Source: an uncultured Bacteroidales bacterium
Lineage (GTDB): Bacteria; Bacteroidota; Bacteroidia; Bacteroidales; UBA932
Direction of reading: 5' to 3'
Length of the DNA: 64,000 nucleotides
NCBI GenBank assembly: GCA_900541925.1
Contig: UQMB01000007.1
Location: forward strand, 1 to 64,000
Numbering within the stretch: the stretch's first letter is position 1; each line of letters starts with the position of its first letter. The position numbers and the translations under genes were made by a program. Below the pieces are notes generated by a model that saw nothing but the letters and a program-made list of their open reading frames with translations, searched no databases and had not been told where the DNA came from. Shown piece after piece: positions 16,125 through 24,937 of this stretch.

Positions 16125-17492
16125 CTATTCCTCGACGAGGAACATAGGATCCCAGGCCGGAAGCTGTACCGGCTTCTGTTCCAGCATCTTGAGCACATCT
16201 TCAGGCACAAAGCGCCTCTCGACCACAAGACGGAACATATACTCGTCGAACCACTCGTCGGTCATGATGATGTTGCCCTTGTATCCTGACGCGGGGCCCC
16301 AGCTGTTCTCGACCATCCACTTCTGCGGCTTGCCGTCCTTGACATCCACGGCGATAAGGGTCATGGCGTGGGATGAACCGCTGGAATGGGTCATGACCCT
16401 CTGCTTCTTGTCCATCGACAGGTCAACGCCCAGGAGGGACTCGTAGTCGAAGTTCTTGAGGTCGGCGACACCGCTGGTGCGGTTGAGATACTTGGCCACG
16501 TCACAAGAGAAGTACATCGCCTTCCCCGCCCTGATGGACGCAATGGCCATCTCCTTGATGCGGTCCATAGGCAGATTGACATAGAGCCAGTTGTGTCCGT
16601 CATAAGTGTGGCGGTCGTACTGGATTTCGTATACCTTCCCGTACTCGCGGCAAGGGTCGTTCATGAGCATCACATAGCCGTTCTCAAGATCATATCCGAG
16701 CAGCTCATTGTAGAACTCCACCGGAGTGTAGGTCTTGTCCTTCCACTCGAAAGACGCAGGCGGCACGCCATATGCGAGGGCGAGCAGGCGGTACACGTCC
16801 CCGAGCATCTCGGTCTTCCTGTTCTCGAGGTAGGACGGGATGTTCTTTTTCTTCACCCCGGACGGGGTCTCGCGGAGTTCCAGGCCATACTTGCGCAGCA
16901 GGGTCTTGAGCTGCGTGCAGAAGGCCGATGTGTTGTTGGCAATGTAGCTCTCAGGCATCACCCCCGAAGGCACGAGACCGTATTTGGTCACCAGGTCGGC
17001 GACCCCCGTGAATGTGCCTCCGTCGCTGAGAGGATTGGAGAAGAGCCAGTCCACCTGCCTGTCCTCGAAAGGCAGGTCCCTGGTGTCGATGACCGCCTGG
17101 AGGAAGAGGTTGGACTTCTCGAGCTGGTCCCAGAAGAAGCAGTAGGACTGCGAGAACTGGAAATCCCCGAGGTTATATTTCTCGATGGCCGCGGCCCGGA
17201 GCACATTGAGCCCCGTGAACAGCCAGCAGCGTCCGGATGACTTCTGATCGGTGATGCCCACGGTCTTGACCCTGTCGGAGAACTCGGTGTCAATCATCGC
17301 CGAGTTGTCCGCGTTGGCGGCAAGCACGGTGACCGATGCGGTGTTGAGGGCGTTGCGGATGGCCTTGTCGGACGCTGTCCCGGCATAGGACTTCTCGATT
17401 CTGCTCAGCATCTCCGGAGTGATGCTGCCTTTCTGCTGCGCGCCGGCGCACACGCACAGGAGCGCCATGGCGATTGTTGCTGTTCTTCTCAT
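16125..17492 (-). CDS. Exported C1-family aminopeptidase (bleomycin hydrolase/PepC-like)
   Basis: This 455-residue cysteine peptidase has the PepC/bleomycin-hydrolase triad: Cys89 in QKSSGRCWLFTGLN, His in SGSSHAMTLIAVDV and Asn in MVENSWGP. Unlike cytosolic PepC it has an N-terminal signal peptide (IAMALLCVCAGAQQ), so it acts in the periplasm or outside, trimming peptides. Papain-fold exported homologues are common in gut Bacteroidales. The start lies 3 bases after the alr stop and the stop 7 bases before addB, so it sits inside a mixed-function operon with no obvious link to its neighbours. Confidence 0.9.
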   Translation of the reverse strand: MRRTATIAMALLCVCAGAQQKGSITPEMLSRIEKSYAGTASDKAIRNALNTASVTVLAANADNSAMIDTEFSDRVKTVGITDQKSSGRCWLFTGLNVLRAAAIEKYNLGDFQFSQSYCFFWDQLEKSNLFLQAVIDTRDLPFEDRQVDWLFSNPLSDGGTFTGVADLVTKYGLVPSGVMPESYIANNTSAFCTQLKTLLRKYGLELRETPSGVKKKNIPSYLENRKTEMLGDVYRLLALAYGVPPASFEWKDKTYTPVEFYNELLGYDLENGYVMLMNDPCREYGKVYEIQYDRHTYDGHNWLYVNLPMDRIKEMAIASIRAGKAMYFSCDVAKYLNRTSGVADLKNFDYESLLGVDLSMDKKQRVMTHSSGSSHAMTLIAVDVKDGKPQKWMVENSWGPASGYKGNIIMTDEWFDEYMFRLVVERRFVPEDVLKMLEQKPVQLPAWDPMFLVEE

Positions 17493-17495
17493 TGT

Positions 17496-18605
17496 CTATC
17501 TGGTTATTATTCTTTCTATTCTTCTCGGTATCGAAGTGAGTATCTCGTAAGGGATGGTCCCCAGGATGTCAGCGAGTTCGGACACTGTCGGATCCTCGCC
17601 GAATATCGTGACGGTGTCCCCGACCTTGGCGTCAATCCCGGTGATGTCGAGCATGCACATGTCCATGCAGATGTTGCCTATCGTGGGGGCGCGGTGGCCG
17701 TTGACGCTGAACGACGCCGCCCCGCAGCCGAGGTGCCTGTCTATGCCGTCGGCGTACCCGGCCGGGATGGTCGCGATCACCGTGCCCTCGGGTGCCACAT
17801 GCCCGTGCCGGCCATAGCCTATCGTCCCGTCCTCGGGACGCAGAGTCTTGATTTGCAGTATCTTGACCTTAAGCGAAGCTACCGGGGCGAGTTTCACTCC
17901 CGGCAGGGCGCTGATGCCGTATATGCCTATGCCGAGCCTCACCATGTCAAACTGATATTGAGGGAAACGCTCGATGCCGGCCGAATTGAGGAGGTGCCAC
18001 ATCGGCCTGTAGCCCAGAGCCTGAGTGATGTCTCCGGCATTGCGCACGAACATATCCGTCTGCCCGAGGGTGAACGCGTCCTCCGACGGGTCTTCCGACG
18101 CCGCGAGATGGGAATATATCGACTTGACTTTCACCTCGTCGTGGGTTTTGAGAAAATCCAGCAGAGCCGGGATCTCGGATGTCATGAAGCCCAGGCGGTG
18201 CATGCCCGTGTCAAGCTTGATGTGGACGGGGAAATCCTTCATCCCCCTGGAACGCAGCGTCTCGCAGAGTGCCTGGAGCGTATACAGGTTCGGGATGCCT
18301 GGTTCGAGGCGGTTGTCTATAATCTCCGGGAAGAAGTCCGTCCCGGCCGTGAGGACAAGTATCGGCAGCGATATGCCGTTAGCCCTCAGCTCCATGCCCT
18401 CCACCGGAAGGGCCACGGCCAGATAGTCTGCGCCTTCGGCCTGAAGCATCGAGGCGAACTCCACCGCCCCGTGTCCATAGGCGTTGGCCTTGACGAGCAC
18501 GAGCAGCTTGGTGGAAGGCTTGAGAAGGGAGCGGAAGTAGCGGTAGTTGCTCCTGCAGCCCGGCAGACTCAGTTCCAGCCTCGAAAAATCGTTAACATTG
18601 TACAT
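17496..18605 (-). CDS. alr: Alanine racemase
   Basis: This 369-residue PLP enzyme interconverts L- and D-alanine for peptidoglycan. The PLP lysine is Lys39 in LVKANAYGHG and the second catalytic Tyr lies in PAGYADGID. RLGIGIYGIS is also conserved. I chose the ATG at 18605, since the in-frame extension upstream crosses a promoter-like TATATTTG. This leaves the start inside a perfect palindrome (18598-18616) and almost no leader. The gene heads the minus-strand run to the transglycosylase and is divergent from mraZ, putting two wall-synthesis units back to back. Confidence 0.95.
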   Translation of the reverse strand: MYNVNDFSRLELSLPGCRSNYRYFRSLLKPSTKLLVLVKANAYGHGAVEFASMLQAEGADYLAVALPVEGMELRANGISLPILVLTAGTDFFPEIIDNRLEPGIPNLYTLQALCETLRSRGMKDFPVHIKLDTGMHRLGFMTSEIPALLDFLKTHDEVKVKSIYSHLAASEDPSEDAFTLGQTDMFVRNAGDITQALGYRPMWHLLNSAGIERFPQYQFDMVRLGIGIYGISALPGVKLAPVASLKVKILQIKTLRPEDGTIGYGRHGHVAPEGTVIATIPAGYADGIDRHLGCGAASFSVNGHRAPTIGNICMDMCMLDITGIDAKVGDTVTIFGEDPTVSELADILGTIPYEILTSIPRRIERIITR

Positions 18606-18616
18606 ACAATGTACAA
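18598..18616. promoter_or_regulatory. Operator-like palindrome over the alr start
   Basis: TTGTACAT-ACA-ATGTACAA is a perfect inverted repeat with 8-base arms. It covers the alr start codon (18603-18605) and abuts the predicted -7 element, where a bound repressor would block transcription or initiation. Confidence 0.4.
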
Positions 18617-18621
18617 ATATA
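18614..18621 (-). promoter_or_regulatory. Predicted -7 promoter element of alr
   Basis: The minus strand reads TATATTTG, an exact TAnnTTTG match, 8 bases before the ATG at 18605. The transcript would therefore be nearly leaderless, or the true start could lie slightly downstream. Confidence 0.45.
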
Positions 18622-18649
18622 AGCAATCCCGCAGACAGAAAAAACCGGT

Positions 18650-18686
18650 TCGGTGTAAAAAAGTGGAACAAAGTGTAACAAAATGT
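18650..18686 (+). promoter_or_regulatory. MraZ-type operator: four boxes at 10-bp spacing
   Basis: GTGT (18653), GTGG (18663), GTGT (18673) and ATGT (18683) repeat every 10 bases. The last three read AAAGTGG, AAAGTGT and AAAATGT, separated by AAC. MraZ is known to bind direct GTGGG-type boxes in E. coli and AAAGTG[T/G] boxes with 3-base spacers in Mycoplasma, and the array matches the latter closely. It sits about 20 bases upstream of the mraZ -7 element. Confidence 0.6.
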
Positions 18687-18707
18687 AAAAATTTCTCAAA
18701 TTTTCAC

Positions 18708-18715
18708 TATCTTTG
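18708..18715 (+). promoter_or_regulatory. Predicted -7 promoter element of the dcw cluster
   Basis: TATCTTTG matches TAnnTTTG and ends 24 bases before the mraZ ATG. All following genes to gltX overlap or are a few bases apart, so this may drive the whole 16 kb unit. Confidence 0.6.
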
Positions 18716-18739
18716 ACCCTGCGTATAAGAAACTATTGA

Positions 18740-19192
18740 ATGGTCACTTTCATCGGAGAATACAATGCCAGACTGGACGACAAGGGGAGACTCGTCTTCC
18801 CCGCGCCGCTCAAGGCCGCATTGGTTCCGGGCTGCGACCAGAGATTCGTCATCAAGAAGAACCTTTTCGAGCCATGCCTGGAGATGTACACGATGGAAGA
18901 GTGGGAGAGGCAGTCGGGCGAGATGAAGGCGTCTCTTGACTTGACTTTCAACAGACAGCACGCAACATTCTGGAGAGAATATATGCGCGACCGCGATGTG
19001 GTGGAGCCGGACCCGAAGTTCGGCCGCATCTCGATCAGCCGCAAGCTCCTCAGTTCGATAGGTGTGAACAAGGAAGTGGTTTTCTCCGGCAATGATTTCA
19101 AGATCGAGATCTGGGCCAAAGAGAAGTACGAGGCTTCCGCCATCTCAGACGAAGAATTCATTGCCATAGCGGAAAGCCTCTCCAAGAAATAA
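18740..19192 (+). CDS. mraZ: Division/cell wall cluster regulator MraZ
   Basis: This 150-residue protein has two SpoVT-AbrB-like repeats: FIGEYNARLDDKGRLVFPAPLK at the start, and a second with DPKFGRISISRKLLSSIGVNKEVVFSG. MraZ forms rings that bind direct repeats upstream of its own gene and represses the dcw cluster. A four-box array lies just upstream here, supporting autoregulation. The ATG at 18740 follows the -7 element by 24 bases. rsmH starts 13 bases downstream. Confidence 0.96.
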   Translation: MVTFIGEYNARLDDKGRLVFPAPLKAALVPGCDQRFVIKKNLFEPCLEMYTMEEWERQSGEMKASLDLTFNRQHATFWREYMRDRDVVEPDPKFGRISISRKLLSSIGVNKEVVFSGNDFKIEIWAKEKYEASAISDEEFIAIAESLSKK

Positions 19193-19205
19193 GGAGAGAC
19201 GCCCG

Positions 19206-20120
19206 ATGTCAGAATATCATAATCCGGTACTGTTATACGAAAGCGTGGACGCCCTCGTGCAGAAGGCGGACGGGCGCTATGCAGACGCCACCTTCGGCGG
19301 CGGCGGGCACAGCCGCGAGATTCTCTCGCGCCTCTCCCCGCAAGGACGGCTGATCTCGTTCGACAGGGACGCCGATGCCCTCTCCGGGGCCCCGGAAGAC
19401 GGCCGTTTCACTCTGGTACACAACAATTTCAGATTCATACATAACTATGTCATGCTCTACGGTGCGCAGGAGGGCTTCGACTCCCTGGACGGCATACTGG
19501 CCGACCTCGGCGTCAGCTCACACCAGTTCGACACGGCGGACAGGGGCTTCTCCTTCCGCTACAGCGCCCCGCTGGACATGCGGATGAACGCGCAGGGCGG
19601 CAAGACGGCCGCGGATATCGTCAATTCTTATACGCAAGAGGAACTGGAGCGGGTTCTCAGGCTCTACGGTGAGCTGGACAACGCCCGCAGGCTGTCCGGG
19701 CTCATCGTCTCCGCCAGAGACAAGGCTCCCGTCCTCACCACCGACGATCTCCGCAGTGCGATCTCGCCGGCTCTGCCCTCATTCGCCGAGCACAAGTTCC
19801 TCGCAAAAGTCTATCAGGCCTTCAGGATAGAGGTCAACGAAGAGATGCGCTCGCTGGAGAAGTTCCTCCAGGGCGCCGCTCTGTCGCTGCGTCCCGGAGG
19901 CAGGCTGGTGGTCATCACATACCACTCCCTCGAGGACAGGATGGTCAAGAACTTCATCCGCAGCGGAAGGACGGACGGGGTGGAGACCAAGGACAGTTTC
20001 GGCAGGAACACGGCCCCTCTCAAGGCGGTCAACCGCAAGCCGATACTGCCGCAGGAGTCTGAAATAGAAGGCAACACTCGCGCGCGCAGCGCGAAACTCA
20101 GGATAGCGGAGAAGGTATGA
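19206..20120 (+). CDS. rsmH: 16S rRNA (cytosine(1402)-N4)-methyltransferase
   Basis: This 304-residue SAM-dependent enzyme methylates N4 of C1402 in 16S rRNA. It shows the family start YHNPVLLYESVDAL, the SAM loop DATFGGGGHSREIL, the ILADLGVSSHQFD motif and the C-terminal ITYHSLEDRMVKNF. Length is normal. Its stop overlaps the ftsL start by four bases (ATGA). Confidence 0.97.
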   Translation: MSEYHNPVLLYESVDALVQKADGRYADATFGGGGHSREILSRLSPQGRLISFDRDADALSGAPEDGRFTLVHNNFRFIHNYVMLYGAQEGFDSLDGILADLGVSSHQFDTADRGFSFRYSAPLDMRMNAQGGKTAADIVNSYTQEELERVLRLYGELDNARRLSGLIVSARDKAPVLTTDDLRSAISPALPSFAEHKFLAKVYQAFRIEVNEEMRSLEKFLQGAALSLRPGGRLVVITYHSLEDRMVKNFIRSGRTDGVETKDSFGRNTAPLKAVNRKPILPQESEIEGNTRARSAKLRIAEKV

Positions 20121-20464
20121 AAGTCTGGAGACTGTCCGACATAAACTCCCTGCTGAAGAATGTCTTCCATGCGGTGATGAAGGGTGAGTTCCTGCTCAGG
20201 CTCAATGTGGGCAAGTACTTCATCCACATCATCTACACCTTCTTCCTCTTCGGGATGGTCATCTGGACGAGCCTCGCCATCGAGACCACGATGGCCAAGG
20301 TCGAGCGCAACAAGGCCGTCCTCAAGGAGCTTGAGATCGCGAACGCGCAGAAATACTACGACCTCGCCAAAGCCAGCGGAAGATACGACGTGGAGCAGAG
20401 GCTGAAGTCGATGGGATCGGAAGTGGGCGAGGCCCGGAAGCCCGCCACGGAAATGGCAAGATGA
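20117..20464 (+). CDS. ftsL: FtsL-like cell division protein
   Basis: This 115-residue bitopic protein has a cytoplasmic N-terminus of about 38 residues and one membrane helix near 39-58 (IHIIYTFFLFGMVIWTSLAI). A coiled-coil-prone periplasmic segment follows (MAKVERNKAVLKELEIANAQ). Sequence similarity to FtsL of other phyla is weak, as usual. The assignment rests on topology, size and its place between rsmH and ftsI, with ATGA overlaps on both sides. FtsL links FtsQ/DivIC to FtsW-FtsI at the septum. Confidence 0.85.
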   Translation: MKVWRLSDINSLLKNVFHAVMKGEFLLRLNVGKYFIHIIYTFFLFGMVIWTSLAIETTMAKVERNKAVLKELEIANAQKYYDLAKASGRYDVEQRLKSMGSEVGEARKPATEMAR

Positions 20465-22332
20465 AAGGGACGGAGAACATACAGAAACCTCACAGAGACC
20501 GCATAGGCGTGGTGCTCTATGTCCTCTATGTGCTCATGCTCATGGCATCGGTGGCCCTGATCGTGCGCATCGCCTGGATCCAGCTCTTCTTCCACCCGGA
20601 CCAGAGGATAGTCTCCGCCCTCACCCCGTCCAGCACCATACGCTCCATAGAGCCGGAGCGCGGCAAGATTCTCGACGCCCAAGGCAGGCTCCTCGCCATC
20701 TCCTGCCCTACCTACCAGTTCTACATGGACTGCACCGTACGCAAGGAGACCAACACCCCGGACCAGGAGAAGGAGTGGCTCTCCAAGGCCCGTGAACTCT
20801 CCGAGGGGCTCGCCGGGGAATTCCCGGGGACCAGCCAGGACGCATTCTACAAGATGATAGTGAACGGCCGCAAGCAGGGCCGCAAATATGTACGCATCGG
20901 CACGCCGGTAGACCGCAACGCCTACAACCGCATCATCTCCCTCCCCCTCTTCAGGGAGGGCAGGTACAAGAGCGGGATGATAGTGGAGCAGGAGAACGTG
21001 CGCCGCTACCCTTACGGCGAGCTGGCCCGGCGCACGATAGGGTTTGTCCGCAACAACAAGTCACAGGTGACCAACACCCACATCGGCCTTGAGGGCAAGT
21101 TCGACTATGTGCTCCACGGCAAGGAGGGACGTGAATACCTGCGCAACACTGACAACGGCCGCATCCGCAACAGCGACAGCAGTTTCGTAAAGGCCGTGGA
21201 CGGCCAGGACCTCAGGACCACCCTCAACATCGACTACCAGGAGATCGCCGACATGGCCCTGCGCGAGCAGCTCGGGGACGAGCCGGACCTGGAGGGAGCC
21301 TGCCTCGTGCTGATGGAGACCCGAAGCGGAGCCATAAGGGCCATGGTCAACCTCCTCCGCGACAAGGGCGACGGACGCTTCGCCGAAATCCAGAACATGG
21401 CAGTCGGGCGCAAAGGCGAGCCAGGCTCGGTGTTCAAGACGGTGACGCTCATGTCCGTCCTCAACGACGGATACATCAGGAGCCTTGACGAGACCCTCCC
21501 GGCAACAGACGGCAAAGTCGAAGGCACGAGCCTGAGAGACAGCCACATACCTCAGTTCGCCGCGAAGCACAAGACCAACCGCATCAGCATCCTCGACGGG
21601 TTCAAGATATCGTCCAACTATGTGTTCGCCACCCTCGCGGTCAAGAACTACGGCAAGACGAAGACCCAGGACAAAACCGACAAGTTCCTCTCCAACATCT
21701 ACACCTACAAGCTCGGGGAGGCGTTCGACTTCGACCTCGACGGACTCCAGACCCCGACCATCCCGAACCCGGGCACCCGATACTGGACCAACACGGACCT
21801 GGGCTCCATCGCATACGGCTACAGCACCCAGGAGACTCCGCTGCACATCATAACCTTCTACAACGCCATCGCCAACAAAGGCAGGATGATGAAACCTTAC
21901 CTGGTCGAGAGCATCGAGGAGAACGGCAGGGTCGTCAACAGACGCGGGGAGAGCGTGCTCAACTCGGCCGTCTGCTCAAAGGCGGTGGCCGACACCATCA
22001 CCAGAGCCCTCAAGGCGGTCACCGAAGACGGTACGGCACGCAGGCTCAAGGACGCGAAGTGCAGCGTGGCCGGCAAGACCGGCACTTCGTTCGGCACCTT
22101 CGACAACGGAAAATACAGCGACGAACACGGACGGCGCAAATACCAGGGTACATTCGTGGGCTTCTTCCCGGCCGAGGACCCGCAGTACAGCATAATCTGC
22201 ACCGTGTACTCCAAGCCGACCAACAAGAGCTTCCAGGGAGGAGGCATCCCGGCCAGGGCCATACGGACCGTGATCGACAGGCTATACGACATAGACCCTT
22301 ATTTCAGGGAAACAATACACAAGTCAAGATGA
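20461..22332 (+). CDS. ftsI: Septal peptidoglycan transpeptidase FtsI (PBP3)
   Basis: This 623-residue class B penicillin-binding protein has one N-terminal membrane helix (about 17-40), a dimerisation/pedestal domain and a transpeptidase domain. Active-site motifs are SVFK at about 323-326, SSN at 384-386 and KTGTS from 539. It cross-links septal peptidoglycan with FtsW. No PASTA repeats are present. It overlaps ftsL and murE by four bases each. Confidence 0.96.
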   Translation: MKGTENIQKPHRDRIGVVLYVLYVLMLMASVALIVRIAWIQLFFHPDQRIVSALTPSSTIRSIEPERGKILDAQGRLLAISCPTYQFYMDCTVRKETNTPDQEKEWLSKARELSEGLAGEFPGTSQDAFYKMIVNGRKQGRKYVRIGTPVDRNAYNRIISLPLFREGRYKSGMIVEQENVRRYPYGELARRTIGFVRNNKSQVTNTHIGLEGKFDYVLHGKEGREYLRNTDNGRIRNSDSSFVKAVDGQDLRTTLNIDYQEIADMALREQLGDEPDLEGACLVLMETRSGAIRAMVNLLRDKGDGRFAEIQNMAVGRKGEPGSVFKTVTLMSVLNDGYIRSLDETLPATDGKVEGTSLRDSHIPQFAAKHKTNRISILDGFKISSNYVFATLAVKNYGKTKTQDKTDKFLSNIYTYKLGEAFDFDLDGLQTPTIPNPGTRYWTNTDLGSIAYGYSTQETPLHIITFYNAIANKGRMMKPYLVESIEENGRVVNRRGESVLNSAVCSKAVADTITRALKAVTEDGTARRLKDAKCSVAGKTGTSFGTFDNGKYSDEHGRRKYQGTFVGFFPAEDPQYSIICTVYSKPTNKSFQGGGIPARAIRTVIDRLYDIDPYFRETIHKSR

Positions 22333-23777
22333 AACTCAAGGACATCATAAAGAACTGCGGGGTCACAGGCATCAAGGGCTCTCCCGAGACGGAGATCCTC
22401 GGCATGACCAACGACTCCAGGAAGGTGCTTCCCGGAAGCCTTTTCGTGGCCGTGACCGGCTGCGGCAACGACGGACGCGCCCACATAGCGGACGCCCTCA
22501 AGGCCGGGGCTGCGGCAGTGATGTGCGAAGGAGGCTGCGAGGCCGGAGAAGCCGTCAGCGTCGATGTCGCTGACAGCAGGCTCGCAGTGGCCATGGCCGC
22601 GGACAATTTCTACGGACACCCGAGCGGCCGCCTCAAACTCGTCGGGATCACCGGCACCAACGGCAAGACCACCACGGTCACGCTGCTCTACAATATGTTC
22701 CGGAGCCTCGGCCACGAGTGCGGGCTGCTCTCAACCATAGCCAACTATGTGGGGGACAAGATGGTCGAGACCTCCAACACCACCTCCGACCCCGTCACCA
22801 TCAACTCCCTGCTCAGCGACATGCTCAAGGCCGGATGCGAATACTGCTTCATGGAAGTGAGTTCCATAGGGGTCGACCAGCAGAGGACTGCGGGACTGGA
22901 ATTCAAGGCGGGCATATTCTCCAATCTCACCCACGACCACCTGGACTACCACGGCACATTCGCCAACTACCTCCGCTGCAAGCAGAGATTCTTCGATGCG
23001 CTGCCGGAAGACGCCGTGGCGATAACCAACGCGGACGACCGCAACGGGATGATAATGGTGCAGAACACCAAGGCCCGCGTGGTGACATATTCCTGCCGCA
23101 GCATCGCCGACCACCGCTGCAAGGTGATGGAGGAGAGCCTTGAGGGAATGCTCCTCAACATCGACGGCACGGAGGTGTGGACAAGACTCTGCGGGGCGCA
23201 CAACGCCTGCAACCTGCTTGCGATATACTCCACCGCCGTGGAACTCGGCATCCCGGTGGACAAGGCCCTGATAGCCCTGTCCACCCTGACTCCGGCCAAG
23301 GGCAGGCTTGAAGTGATTCCGGGCCCGGACGGGCGCAACATAGTGATTGACTACGCGCACACCCCGGACGCTCTCGAGAATGTGCTGAAGACGCTCCGCG
23401 ACGTGGAGCCGAAGAGCGAGCTTGTCTGCCTCTTCGGCTGCGGCGGGGACCGCGACCGCGGCAAGCGCCCGGAAATGGGCGCCGTCGCGGGCAAGCTCGC
23501 GGACAGGATATTCCTGACCTCGGACAACAGCCGCTCAGAGCGCACGGAAGACATCATCGAAGACATCAAGGCCGGCATCGGCACGGGAGCCGCATCCAAG
23601 GTCATCTGCATACCTGACCGCAAGGAGGCGATACGCGCCGCCATAATGCTCTCCTCCAAAGGGGCGACGATACTTCTCGCCGGCAAAGGACATGAGACCT
23701 ATCAGATATTAGGCGGAGAGAAGCGCCACTTCGATGAGAGGGAAATAGTTGAAGAAGTTATCAAAAGTCTGGTATAA
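22329..23777 (+). CDS. murE: UDP-MurNAc-tripeptide ligase MurE
   Basis: This 482-residue cytosolic Mur ligase adds the third residue to UDP-MurNAc-L-Ala-D-Glu. GITGTNGKTTTVTLL is the ATP loop, and CFMEVSSIGVDQQR and FSNLTHDHLDYHG are conserved. The substrate-recognition motif reads DNSRSE rather than the usual DNPRSE of meso-DAP enzymes. The Arg that contacts the DAP carboxylate is kept, so meso-diaminopimelate is the likely substrate. The start at 22329 overlaps the ftsI stop (ATGA); sequence upstream in this frame lies inside ftsI. The stop overlaps mraY (TAATG). Confidence 0.95.
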   Translation: MKLKDIIKNCGVTGIKGSPETEILGMTNDSRKVLPGSLFVAVTGCGNDGRAHIADALKAGAAAVMCEGGCEAGEAVSVDVADSRLAVAMAADNFYGHPSGRLKLVGITGTNGKTTTVTLLYNMFRSLGHECGLLSTIANYVGDKMVETSNTTSDPVTINSLLSDMLKAGCEYCFMEVSSIGVDQQRTAGLEFKAGIFSNLTHDHLDYHGTFANYLRCKQRFFDALPEDAVAITNADDRNGMIMVQNTKARVVTYSCRSIADHRCKVMEESLEGMLLNIDGTEVWTRLCGAHNACNLLAIYSTAVELGIPVDKALIALSTLTPAKGRLEVIPGPDGRNIVIDYAHTPDALENVLKTLRDVEPKSELVCLFGCGGDRDRGKRPEMGAVAGKLADRIFLTSDNSRSERTEDIIEDIKAGIGTGAASKVICIPDRKEAIRAAIMLSSKGATILLAGKGHETYQILGGEKRHFDEREIVEEVIKSLV

Positions 23778-24934
23778 TGCTGTATCATCTTTCAGAATGG
23801 CTCAACGCCCAGGGGCTCAACATTCCGGGGCTCAACCTGATGAACTACCTGTCATTCAGAGCGATACTCGCCCTGGTGATAAGTCTGCTGATCTCTTTCT
23901 TCGCAGGCGGCAAGATCATACGCCTGCTGCAGAGGCACCAGATAGGCGAGACGATCCGAGACCTCGGACTCGAAGGGCAGATGCAGAAGAAGGGAACCCC
24001 TACCATGGGCGGGGTCATCATAATCATCGCTCTCGTGGGCTCCGCCATGCTGGTGTGCAGGCTCGACAACATCTACACCATCCTGCTGCTTGTGACCACC
24101 CTGTGGTGCGGAGCGATAGGCTTCACCGATGATTATATAAAGGTATTCAAGCACCGCAAGGAGGGTATGAGCGAAAAAGGCAAGCTGATACTCCAGTTCG
24201 GACTCGGCCTCTTCGTGGCGCTGACGGTCTGCATAAGCCCGGACATCCACACGGACAATCTCGTCACCACGATTCCGTTCGTCAAGGCCCACGAGTTCGA
24301 CTACTCCTGGCTGTCCCCGTTCAAGGGACAGTTCGGGGTGTATTGCTCCTGGGGAATCTATATGGTCATGATCATACTGGTCATCCTCGCCTGCTCCAAC
24401 GGAGCCAACCTCACGGACGGCATGGACGGACTCTCGGCCGGCACTTCAGCCATAGTCGGAGTCGCCATAGGCGTGATGGCTTGGCTGGGAGGCGACGCGC
24501 TGGACGCGAAATACCTCGGGATAATGTACATACCCGGATCCGGGGAAGTCGCCATATACATGTCGGCCTTCGTCGGGGCGCTGGTGGGTTTCCTGTGGTA
24601 CAACACCTTCCCGGCCCAGGTATTCATGGGCGATACGGGCAGCCTCACCATAGGCGGGGTGATAGGCGTGAGCGCAGTGCTCATCCGCAAGGAGCTCCTG
24701 CTCCCCCTGCTCTGCGGCATCTTCCTCGCCGAGAGCCTGTCGGTGATCATCCAGAGGGGCTGGTTCAAGCACACGAAGAGAAAATACGGTGAGGGGCGCA
24801 GGGTCTTCCTGATGGCCCCGCTGCACCATCACTACCAGAAGAAGGGCATCCCTGAGCCAAGGATAGTCACAAGGTTCTGGATCATAGGTCTTTTATTGGC
24901 AGTAAGCACATTGGCATTATTGAAAATACGATAG
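23777..24934 (+). CDS. mraY: Phospho-MurNAc-pentapeptide transferase MraY
   Basis: This 385-residue polytopic membrane enzyme transfers phospho-MurNAc-pentapeptide to undecaprenyl phosphate, making lipid I. Diagnostic motifs are KKGTPTMGG, the FTDDYIKV aspartates, NLTDGMDGLSAGTS, MGDTGSLTIGG and the histidine cluster APLHHHYQKKG. About ten membrane helices are expected. It overlaps murE by one base, and murD starts 3 bases after its TAG. Confidence 0.97.
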   Translation: MLYHLSEWLNAQGLNIPGLNLMNYLSFRAILALVISLLISFFAGGKIIRLLQRHQIGETIRDLGLEGQMQKKGTPTMGGVIIIIALVGSAMLVCRLDNIYTILLLVTTLWCGAIGFTDDYIKVFKHRKEGMSEKGKLILQFGLGLFVALTVCISPDIHTDNLVTTIPFVKAHEFDYSWLSPFKGQFGVYCSWGIYMVMIILVILACSNGANLTDGMDGLSAGTSAIVGVAIGVMAWLGGDALDAKYLGIMYIPGSGEVAIYMSAFVGALVGFLWYNTFPAQVFMGDTGSLTIGGVIGVSAVLIRKELLLPLLCGIFLAESLSVIIQRGWFKHTKRKYGEGRRVFLMAPLHHHYQKKGIPEPRIVTRFWIIGLLLAVSTLALLKIR

Positions 24935-24937
24935 GAA

